NCBI GenBank assembly: GCA_022360075.1
Contig: JAKSDN010001420.1
Coordinates: 1 to 16,828 of the forward strand
From: Kiloniellales bacterium
GTDB taxonomy: Bacteria; Pseudomonadota; Alphaproteobacteria; Kiloniellales; JAKSDN01
DNA length: 16,828 nucleotides
Reading direction: 5' to 3'
Under the pieces are notes generated by a model that saw only the letters and a program-made list of their open reading frames with translations, was not told the origin of the DNA and searched no databases. The translations under genes and the position numbers were made by a program. Shown here piece by piece: positions 1-6,054 of this stretch. The stretch's first letter is position 1; each line of letters begins with the position of its first letter.

Positions 1-768
1 CCGGCTATCGGACAGCAGCCGCTGCCAGTCGTCGGAAGCGGCCACCGTATCCTCGAACTCACGCGCCGTCAGGTCGTTGCCGCTCAGGATCAAGAGCATG
101 CGCCCGGCAAAGCCCTCGAGGCCAAGGCGCATCCGTTCGGGGAGCGGCAGGTTGCTCGGCACGCCGGCGGCTTTCCTGGCCTTGGCGTGGCGCTGCTCGC
201 CGCGACTGGCCGCGGCGGTACGCAGGTTCTCGGTGAGAGATGCTAAAGATCTGGCCGGGTTCAGCTTGCCGCTGGCCAGCTTGCGCCAGAATGCCGGCTC
301 GAAGAACCGTTTCACGTAGTAGTGCCTCAAGTAGGTCCGCGCGAGGCTGGAATCGGTTCGCGTCCAGGGATTCAAGAGCACGAGGCCCGTCACCATGGGG
401 TTCTTGTGCGCATAGATCGACACTGCCGATGCGCCGTCGCACAGGCCCCAAAGCGCGACGGTCTCGATCTCCGGGAGCGCCTCGGTGAAAGCCCCGATGG
501 CCGCGTTGAGATCGGCCTCGACCCGCTCGAAGCCGGGAAACTCGCCGTCGCTGTCGCCGGCACCGCGGAAATCGAATCTGAGCACCGGGACCCCGGACGC
601 CGCCAGGCTTCGCGCGAGCAAGAGGAACTGTCGGTGGCTGCCCACGCGGTACTGCGGACCGCCGACGACGATCACCAGTCCGCGTTTCGGCACGCTCGTT
701 GGCACGTGCAGGATTCCGAGAAGCTGATCCACGCCGACCCGAATCAGCAGGGGTCGCTCCGCGCTCAC
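1..768 (-). CDS. Exosortase A system-associated hydrolase 1 (alpha/beta hydrolase), 3' end cut by window
   Basis: Alpha/beta-hydrolase of the type found beside exosortase/EPS genes as 'hydrolase 1'. Translating the minus strand from the GTG at 768 gives 256 residues that run off the left edge, so the C-terminus is missing. Visible features are an oxyanion/early strand region with VVGGPQYRVGSHRQ (about 34-47), the strand-turn DFRGAGDSDGEF (about 65-76), and a nucleophile elbow GLCDG at 108-112. That puts Cys110 where most hydrolases have Ser; from memory a Cys elbow is usual in this family. The GTG start overlaps the stop of the upstream hydrolase 2 gene in a GTGA arrangement, which implies translational coupling. 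No signal peptide is seen, so it is probably cytoplasmic. The substrate is unknown; an acyl or ester group on a polysaccharide precursor or on the neighbouring ACP is a guess. Confidence 0.85.
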   Translation of the reverse strand, partial: MSAERPLLIRVGVDQLLGILHVPTSVPKRGLVIVVGGPQYRVGSHRQFLLLARSLAASGVPVLRFDFRGAGDSDGEFPGFERVEADLNAAIGAFTEALPEIETVALWGLCDGASAVSIYAHKNPMVTGLVLLNPWTRTDSSLARTYLRHYYVKRFFEPAFWRKLASGKLNPARSLASLTENLRTAAASRGEQRHAKARKAAGVPSNLPLPERMRLGLEGFAGRMLLILSGNDLTAREFEDTVAASDDWQRLLSDSR

Positions 769-1616
769 CGTAAGTGCTCCTCGCAGAGCATCGTGGTGGC
801 GTCGATCAGGGCCGGTGCGAGGGTCACGTCCCTAAGCTGCCAGAAGGGATCTCCAACGACGATCCTATGGTGCACTTCGAGACCATTTGCATTCCAGGAA
901 TCCAGGATCCTCTGTGCCGGCGGCGACGGCCCTCGCTCCGGATCCGAATCGACTTCGAGCCAGATGATCCTCGCGCAGGACGGCGGTTCGATCGGCAGGC
1001 GCATTCCGTCGATCTCCTCGACCAGCCGCGGGGTCAGCTCATAGCCGGCGACCTCGATCGTCTGGCCCGCCGACATCATCTCCCTCAGGACGCCAGGGGT
1101 CTCGGGCTTGCCGCCCCTGCCCATGCTTGCTGCGGTGCGCACGCGCAGGAACTGGTTGAGCATCGTCTTGCCATCGAGCACGGGTTGCCAGAGGACCAGG
1201 CTCATCGTCTTGTGCCGCTCGCGGCCTATGGCTTTCAAGGCGAGGAGGGCGCCCGAGCGCAAACCCCAGAAGGCGATCGCCTTTCGGCCTTGCGCCTCGA
1301 GCCACGATACCGCCGTCTCGGCGTCCGCGTGCCATGTCTCGATGCAACCGTCGCGGAACTCGCCCGCGCTGTCGCCGGTACCATAGTAGTCGAGGAGCAG
1401 GGTCCCAAAGCCCTGTTGAGCCAGGGCCCTGGCCTGGAGCGCCGCCATCCGCCGTGCGCGGTTCATTTCCTCGGCGAAGGGGGGCAGGTAGATGATGTCG
1501 CCGCGGTCCCGCACGCCCGGCGGCGGCCGGTGATGGAGCAGGAAGACCCTTCCGTCCTGGCCCTCGGCGAAGGCGGCGGAGAACGCGGTGGGCGAGGAGG
1601 GGCTGTGAGCTGTCAT
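765..1616 (-). CDS. Exosortase A system-associated hydrolase 2 (alpha/beta-hydrolase fold)
   Basis: A 283-residue alpha/beta-hydrolase-fold protein matching the 'hydrolase 2' partner in exosortase-linked EPS loci. It shows YLPPFAEEMNRARRM near residue 43 (typical of this group), DYYGTGDSAGEF at about 76-87, and a nucleophile-elbow position WGLRSG at 117-122. The usual catalytic Ser/Cys position of G-x-S-x-G is Arg120 here, with Ser121 one place later, so a classical esterase mechanism is doubtful. Its stop codon overlaps the GTG start of hydrolase 1, so the two proteins are probably made together and may work as a pair. The ATG at 1616 begins MTAHSPSSP, and 168 bp separate it from the upstream ACP gene. 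Cytoplasmic; the exact reaction is not known. Confidence 0.85.
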   Translation of the reverse strand: MTAHSPSSPTAFSAAFAEGQDGRVFLLHHRPPPGVRDRGDIIYLPPFAEEMNRARRMAALQARALAQQGFGTLLLDYYGTGDSAGEFRDGCIETWHADAETAVSWLEAQGRKAIAFWGLRSGALLALKAIGRERHKTMSLVLWQPVLDGKTMLNQFLRVRTAASMGRGGKPETPGVLREMMSAGQTIEVAGYELTPRLVEEIDGMRLPIEPPSCARIIWLEVDSDPERGPSPPAQRILDSWNANGLEVHHRIVVGDPFWQLRDVTLAPALIDATTMLCEEHLR

Positions 1617-1651
1617 CTTCGGACCGATGGATCGGGTCTCAGCGCCGACCT

Positions 1652-1668
1652 CCCGCCGTGGCGGCGGG
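1652..1668. repeat. GC-rich hairpin between ACP and hydrolase 2
   Basis: A perfect 7-bp stem CCCGCCG/CGGCGGG with a 3-nt loop lies in the 168-bp gap between the ACP stop and the hydrolase 2 start. No U-run follows on the minus strand, so it is not a canonical intrinsic terminator. It could be an RNA processing or stability element that sets unequal levels of ACP and hydrolases. Confidence 0.45.
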
Positions 1669-1784
1669 CCAGGCCCTAGCTAGCGAACCCGCGCAAAGCC
1701 TACGGCACGACGGCTTTCGCGGTCGCTCCGATCTTGACCGGGAAGGTTTGGCGCCGGCCCAACTCCGCACGCCCTGCCTCGAGC

Positions 1785-2075
1785 TCAGGCGACCCCCGCC
1801 TTCAGCTTTTCCTCGACCAGGGACGTCAAGCTACCGAGAGTAGCGAAATTCTCCGCGGTGATCTCGTCATCCTCGAATTGGACGGCGAAGCGATCCTCGA
1901 TCGCGCAGATAATGGTCACGACGGCCATCGAGTCGAGTTCAGGCAAGTGTCCGAAGAGCCCGCTCGCGGCGGACAAGGTGTCGGTGCGCGGCCCGAGTTG
2001 CAGGGTCTCACCAACGAGGGATCGAACGTCGCCCAGGAGTTGAACTTCTTTGGGGCTCGCGTCATTCATGTTCAC
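1785..2075 (-). CDS. Acyl carrier protein (exosortase/EPS-associated type)
   Basis: A 96-residue acidic protein of ACP size. The phosphopantetheine site is ELDSMAV, with Ser49 as the attachment residue, followed by the acidic helix and TLGSLTSLVEEKL typical of ACP helices III-IV. ACPs of this kind sit next to hydrolases 1 and 2 in exosortase-type polysaccharide loci and are thought to carry an acyl or small organic group. The AMP-dependent ligase and PLP-dependent decarboxylase that often accompany it are not visible here. It is the first gene of the leftward group. The ATG at 2075 is used, with a second ATG at 2069 as alternative. It depends on a phosphopantetheinyl transferase encoded elsewhere. 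Confidence 0.9.
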   Translation of the reverse strand: MNMNDASPKEVQLLGDVRSLVGETLQLGPRTDTLSAASGLFGHLPELDSMAVVTIICAIEDRFAVQFEDDEITAENFATLGSLTSLVEEKLKAGVA

Positions 2076-2152
2076 GATGGGTCCTGCTCTTAACCGCTAG
2101 GCGCTCGACCGTAGCCCCGAAATCCGGCTCGGCCAGCCCGCCAGCGTCGGCT

Positions 2153-2180
2153 GTTATAGCAGACTCCTATGTCTTGAAAA
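2153..2180 (-). promoter_or_regulatory. Candidate sigma-70-type promoter for the ACP-hydrolase group
   Basis: Reading the minus strand, TTTTCA (2180-2175) and TATAAC (2158-2153) are spaced by 16 nt, about 75 nt upstream of the ACP ATG, in a locally AT-rich patch. The match is partial (4/6 and 5/6) and is offered only as a candidate. Confidence 0.3.
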
Positions 2181-2303
2181 TGAAAACATCCTTTCGGCCG
2201 GCCCGGCAACGTCGCGCCGAGAATCCGGTGTCGGCGGCGACTGTCAGCTTTCTTTCCACCTTCGCGGCGCGATCTCGCCCCATGTGATGGGGCGGCCGAC
2301 CGC

Positions 2304-2330
2304 CGGATCGAGCGGCTCGCGGATCGAGCG
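2304..2330. repeat. Two 11-bp direct repeats CGGATCGAGCG
   Basis: CGGATCGAGCG occurs at 2304-2314 and again at 2320-2330, a 16-bp period between the divergent promoters. It may be a regulator-binding pair or simply chance in GC-rich DNA. Confidence 0.35.
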
Positions 2331-2343
2331 CCAAGCTGAAGCG

Positions 2344-2355
2344 TAAGAATTCTTA
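2344..2355. promoter_or_regulatory. 12-bp AT-rich palindrome, possible operator
   Basis: TAAGAATTCTTA is a perfect palindrome in an AT-rich patch (2344-2370) of otherwise GC-rich DNA. It lies about 100 bp upstream of the candidate sigma-54 promoter, where an activator or dimeric regulator could bind. No known consensus is claimed. Confidence 0.35.
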
Positions 2356-2440
2356 AATTTCAATGGACTAGTAACTGATTGCCTTCTGGGCATTGGACAT
2401 GAGCATCGGCCTCTGAACCCTTTGGTCCATAGCCTTTCAA

Positions 2441-2457
2441 CTGGTCTCGAAGTTGCA
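2441..2457 (+). promoter_or_regulatory. Candidate sigma-54 (RpoN) promoter core
   Basis: CTGG at 2441-2444 and TTGCA at 2453-2457 put the invariant GG and GC dinucleotides exactly 10 nt apart, as in the -24/-12 consensus. The -24 element is otherwise weak (TCTC instead of CACG). A start would be expected near 2467. RpoN control would suit a GS-family gene, but this rests on a short motif only. Confidence 0.35.
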
Positions 2458-2468
2458 TGTTCAGGGAG

Positions 2469-2519
2469 CCGGAGGCGAGACCCGAGCCTCTGGCCCGGTG
2501 GGCCTTTTATCGGGGTCTC
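2469..2519 (+). promoter_or_regulatory. Attenuator-like two-hairpin leader upstream of GS-like gene
   Basis: Hairpin A pairs 2469-2476 with 2486-2493 (8 bp, one G-U). Hairpin B pairs GGCCC 2492-2496 with GGGCC 2500-2504 and is followed directly by TTTT, like a short terminator. A third stem, 2477-2485 with 2510-2519 (one bulge), encloses B and excludes A. A and B share 2492-2493, so they cannot both form. The layout resembles attenuation control of the downstream GS-like gene. No leader peptide or known riboswitch was recognised. Confidence 0.4.
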
Positions 2520-2676
2520 GGCCGGTGATTTGCCGGGTGAATCTCGGTAGGCGGGAATTTGTTCTGCGCCCGATCATTCCATGGCTGCGAAGTGACTGAA
2601 ACAGGCCGTGGCAGACCGTGTTTTCGGATGTGGATGCCCTTGTCCGCATGATAAATCGACACAAACTCGAAGGTCG

Positions 2677-4095
2677 ATGACGATGAATAGCTATGGCGAC
2701 GAGGGCTTGGCTGGCGCGACGCACGTCATCGCTCACAGTCCTGGCTCCGACGATGGAGCGGCGGCGGTGGCGCGTTTCCTCGAGCGTCACCCGAATGTCG
2801 AGACCATCGACGTCTTGTTCAGCGATCTTTCGGGAATCCTCCGCGGCAAGCGGCTTCCCGCCCGGAAGCTGCCGCAGCTTTTCGAGCGCGGTGTCCGTCT
2901 TCCCGGTGCCGCTTGCTCGCTCGGCATCAATGAAGAGATCGACAGCGGCAGCGGCGTCAGCGTCCAGGGTGGGCCCGACTGCCTCTGCAAGCCCGTCGGC
3001 GGAACGCTCGCGTCCGTTCCTTGGTCGGCGCGACCGGCCGGTCAGACCCTGGTCAGCATGTGGCAGGAGAACGGTCAGCCCTATGGCCTGGACCCTCGGC
3101 AGATCCTCGCCAAGGTCGTGCGAACCTTGAACGAGAAGGGGCTCCACCCGGTCGTCGCCCTGGAGGTCGAGTTCTACCTCATCGAGCGGCAGGCCAAGGA
3201 CCCCAGCGCGCCGACCCCGGCCTCGACGGCGGACCGGCGCTCGTCCTTTGGTCCGCTTTACGGCATCAACGATCTCGACAGCGTTCAAGACTACATCGCC
3301 GCCGTTTACGAGGCAGGCCGCATCCAAGACATTGCGGCGCAGGCGGCGATGGCCGAGACGGGCCCCATGCAGCTCGAGGTGACGCTGGATCACTGTGCCG
3401 ATGCGCTGCGGGCTTGCGATCAGCTCACTTACTTGAAGCGCGCGGTGCGCGGGACGGCCGCGGCCTTCGGGTTCGACGTGACCTTCATGGCCAAGCCTTA
3501 CGCCGACCAGGCCGGCAGCGGCCTGCACGTCCATGTCAGCCTGCTCGACGAGAATGGCCAGAACAAGTTCGCCGGCAGCGACTTCGCGCCGGGTCAGCCG
3601 CTCGGCCATGCGATCGCCGGCCTGATCGACAGCATGCCGGAGGCGATGGCGATCTTCGGCCCGAACATGAACTCCTATCGCCGGGTCAAAGGCGGGGATC
3701 AGGCGCCGAGCCGGGCGAACTGGGGCGTCAACGACCGGGGCGCCGCGATCAGGGTGCCGAGCAGCGATCCCGCCAATCGGCGGATCGAGCATCGCGTCGC
3801 GGCAGCCGATGCCAACCCCTACCTGACCGTGGCGGCGATCCTAGCCGGTGTCGATCACGGCCTCGAAGAGGCCGCGGAGCCGCCCTCGGCCTCGTCCGGC
3901 GATGCCGGCCGGGCCGCCAAGCTGCCCGCCCACTGGGTGGACGCCCTGCGCGAGTTCGAGCGATCGAAGCTGCTTCGCCGCCACCTGGGCCCCGCGGCCA
4001 GCAAGGTCTATGGAGCCCTGAAACGGCGCGAGCTCGAGGCCTTCAACCGGCAGGTAACGCCGCTTGAGTATTCTTGGTACCTGGTCCAGGGCTAG
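2677..4095 (+). CDS. Glutamine synthetase-family gamma-glutamylamide ligase (PuuA-like)
   Basis: A 472-residue member of the glutamine synthetase superfamily, close in length to gamma-glutamylputrescine synthetase. The N-terminal beta-grasp part is followed by the catalytic domain: EVEFYLIE at about 163-170 (metal-binding Glu pair), QLEVTLDH near 232, FMAKPYAD near 270 with GSGLHVHVSL at 280-289, NSYRRVKGG near 332, and NRRIEHR near 357 with ANPYL near 369. It is expected to use ATP to join glutamate to an amine, in the cytoplasm. The amine could be a polyamine, but next to sugar-modifying genes it could be an amino sugar or another precursor; this is inferred. GAAGG (2669-2673) precedes two ATGs at 2677 and 2683; the second has the better spacing. 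It lies 99 bp before the amidotransferase gene on the same strand and is probably cotranscribed. Confidence 0.85.
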   Translation: MTMNSYGDEGLAGATHVIAHSPGSDDGAAAVARFLERHPNVETIDVLFSDLSGILRGKRLPARKLPQLFERGVRLPGAACSLGINEEIDSGSGVSVQGGPDCLCKPVGGTLASVPWSARPAGQTLVSMWQENGQPYGLDPRQILAKVVRTLNEKGLHPVVALEVEFYLIERQAKDPSAPTPASTADRRSSFGPLYGINDLDSVQDYIAAVYEAGRIQDIAAQAAMAETGPMQLEVTLDHCADALRACDQLTYLKRAVRGTAAAFGFDVTFMAKPYADQAGSGLHVHVSLLDENGQNKFAGSDFAPGQPLGHAIAGLIDSMPEAMAIFGPNMNSYRRVKGGDQAPSRANWGVNDRGAAIRVPSSDPANRRIEHRVAAADANPYLTVAAILAGVDHGLEEAAEPPSASSGDAGRAAKLPAHWVDALREFERSKLLRRHLGPAASKVYGALKRRELEAFNRQVTPLEYSWYLVQG

Positions 4096-4194
4096 GTAGC
4101 GCGCTCCGCATTAGTGATTTCCGGGCGAGGGTGGTACCAACGCCGCGTTGACAAGGACGCCGCCGTTGGCGACCCCTCCCTTGGGACGGTCTGT

Positions 4195-6054
4195 ATGACG
4201 GGATTGTGTGGCTGGCTCGCCGCTGACGTCGGCGAGCGGGAGCCGAACGAACTGATCGCGAGCATGGCCTCCGGGCTGGTCGGCGCGGGAGCGGAGGCGC
4301 CGGCCAGTCGCATCGACGGGCCCGCCGCGCTCGCCCTCGTCCGGCCCGGCAGCGTTGGCCATCTCGCGGCCCATGACGGCGTGCTGGCGGCGATCGACGG
4401 CCGCGTCCGCTGGACCGCACCGGAGCTGGCCGAGGTCCATGACCGGAGCGGCCCGGCCGAAGCCTTGCTGCAGGCCTATCGGCGTAAGGGCATCGCGCTG
4501 TTCGAAGATCTCTTCGGCCCCTTCGCTCTTGCCATCGTCGACACGCGCGCCGCGCGATCGATCATCGCCATCGACCGCTTCGGTATCCATCCGCTTTGCT
4601 ACGCCAGGGATTCGCAGCAGGGTTTCCTCTTCGGCTCGACCACGGATTCGCTGCGGGCCCATCCCGACCTCGGCGCGACGATCACGCCGCAGGCGATTTT
4701 CAACTTCCTCTACCACTATTCCTGCTGCGGGCCGGAGACGATCTATCAGGAGCAGCGCAAGCTGCTTCCCGCGCAATACGCCGTCTTCGAGAAGGGAGAG
4801 ATCGAAACCGGGTTCTACTGGCAGGTCCCCTATCGCGAGGCCTATGGCGGCCGTCCGGAGGCGCACACGGAGGCGCTGCTGGAGGTTCTGCGCCAGGCGG
4901 TGAGGCGGGCTGCCGAGGGCACGGCGGACGAGAAGCTCGGCGCCTTTCTCAGCGGCGGCCTGGACAGCTCGACGGTCGTCGGGCTGCTGAGCGAACTGTC
5001 GAAACCGCGGTCGAGAGCCTTTACGATCGGGTTTCAAGATCAGCGCTACGACGAATCGCCCTTCGCCCAGGCGGCGACCCGGCACTTCGGCGCCGAGGGC
5101 TTCGAGTACAAGCTGACGCCCGAGGACGTCGTCGAAAGCCTGCCGCGGATCGTCGCGGCTTTCGACGAGCCCTTCGGCAACACCTCGGCGATTCCGGTGT
5201 ATTTCTGCGCACGTCTGGCGAAGGAGCATGGGGTATCGCTCCTGCTCGCCGGCGACGGCGGGGACGAGATCTTTGCCGGCAACGCGCGCTACGCCGCACA
5301 GAAGCGGTTTTCGCTCTATGAAGGTATCCCGCAGGGTCTGCGCTCAGGCCTCTTGGAGCCGCTGGTCCTAGGTCTACCCGGTCTCGGTAAGCTGCCCGTT
5401 GCGCGCAAAGTGCGCAGCTATGTCGAGCGGGCGCGCGTTCCGCTGCCGGATCGGCTCGAGACCTACAACTTCTACGCCAACGCGGACCTGGCCGAGATCT
5501 TCCCGGCGGACAGTCTGCAGCAGATCGACCCCGAAGGCCCTCTCCAGGGCTTGCGCGCGGTCTACGCCCGGAGCGAAGGCCACGCGACGCTGCATCGCAT
5601 GATGCATCTCGACCTGAAGGTCGCGCTCGCCGACAACGATCTCAGGAAGGTCGGGCGGATGTGCGACCTGGCGGGCGTCGAGGTCGCCTATCCCTTCCTC
5701 GACGAGGACGTGGTCTCCTTCGCCGCCGGCGTGCCCGAGGCGAGCCTGCTCAAGGGCTTCGAGCTCAGGACCTTTTTCAAGACGGCCTTGAAGGACTTCC
5801 TGCCGGAGGCGGCGCTCAACAAATCGAAGCATGGCTTCGGCATGCCGTTTCGCGAGTGGACGCGCGAGGATCCGGGGATCAGCGCCTTGGTGCGCGACAG
5901 CTTCGAGGCCTTCAGGGCGCGGGATCTTGTCAGGCGCGACTTCCTCGACCGCGTGCTCGAGGAACAGGCGAAGCCGGAGCGGACGGTCTACGACGGTCTG
6001 AGCTGGGACTTCCTGATGCTTGAACTCTGGTTGCGCAGCCGCGATTTGGCGTGA
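4195..6054 (+). CDS. Asparagine synthase-family glutamine amidotransferase
   Basis: A two-domain, 619-residue protein of the asparagine synthase (AsnB-like) family, common in polysaccharide loci. The N-terminal class II glutamine amidotransferase domain (about 1-200) shows MTGLCGW, DLFGPFALAIVD and IDRFGIHPLCYA. The C-terminal synthetase domain has the ATP pyrophosphatase loop SGGLDSS at 253-259, GDGGDE at 353-358, PFLDED at 500-505 and KHGFGMPF at 545-552. It should move ammonia from glutamine to an adenylated carboxylate, perhaps a sugar acid. Oddities: the catalytic Cys is residue 5 from the ATG, while a TTG at 4204 would make it Cys2; the usual HRRLSI and NGEIYN motifs are not recognisable (AIDGRVRW stands in their place). 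Its last 67 nt overlap the end of the opposite-strand ligase gene. Family is certain; substrate is unknown. Confidence 0.9.
   Translation: MTGLCGWLAADVGEREPNELIASMASGLVGAGAEAPASRIDGPAALALVRPGSVGHLAAHDGVLAAIDGRVRWTAPELAEVHDRSGPAEALLQAYRRKGIALFEDLFGPFALAIVDTRAARSIIAIDRFGIHPLCYARDSQQGFLFGSTTDSLRAHPDLGATITPQAIFNFLYHYSCCGPETIYQEQRKLLPAQYAVFEKGEIETGFYWQVPYREAYGGRPEAHTEALLEVLRQAVRRAAEGTADEKLGAFLSGGLDSSTVVGLLSELSKPRSRAFTIGFQDQRYDESPFAQAATRHFGAEGFEYKLTPEDVVESLPRIVAAFDEPFGNTSAIPVYFCARLAKEHGVSLLLAGDGGDEIFAGNARYAAQKRFSLYEGIPQGLRSGLLEPLVLGLPGLGKLPVARKVRSYVERARVPLPDRLETYNFYANADLAEIFPADSLQQIDPEGPLQGLRAVYARSEGHATLHRMMHLDLKVALADNDLRKVGRMCDLAGVEVAYPFLDEDVVSFAAGVPEASLLKGFELRTFFKTALKDFLPEAALNKSKHGFGMPFREWTREDPGISALVRDSFEAFRARDLVRRDFLDRVLEEQAKPERTVYDGLSWDFLMLELWLRSRDLA

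Larger units (their letters stand above)
2076..2676. other. Divergent intergenic control region (about 600 bp, no gene)
   Basis: The stretch between the divergent ACP and GS-like genes shows no convincing coding sequence. It holds a candidate leftward promoter (2153-2180), an 11-bp direct repeat (2304-2314 and 2320-2330), an AT-rich palindrome (2344-2355), a candidate rightward sigma-54 core (2441-2457) and a two-hairpin leader (2469-2519). An in-frame GTG at 2608 could extend the GS-like protein by 23 residues, but that part has no family resemblance and a poor ribosome site. Confidence 0.6.

Noticed and set aside
2492..2508. Ordinary terminator of an upstream rightward gene
   Set aside because: No rightward gene lies upstream of it; the nearest gene reads leftward, so a leader/attenuator reading fits better.
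2608..2676. GTG-started extension of the GS-like gene
   Set aside because: Cys/Pro-rich leader without homology and no good ribosome site; 2677 or 2683 fits PuuA-like length.
2461..3792. Long minus-strand open frame (443 codons) opposite the GS-like gene
   Set aside because: Rich in Arg, Gly, Asp and Val with no family resemblance; a typical antisense shadow of a high-GC gene.
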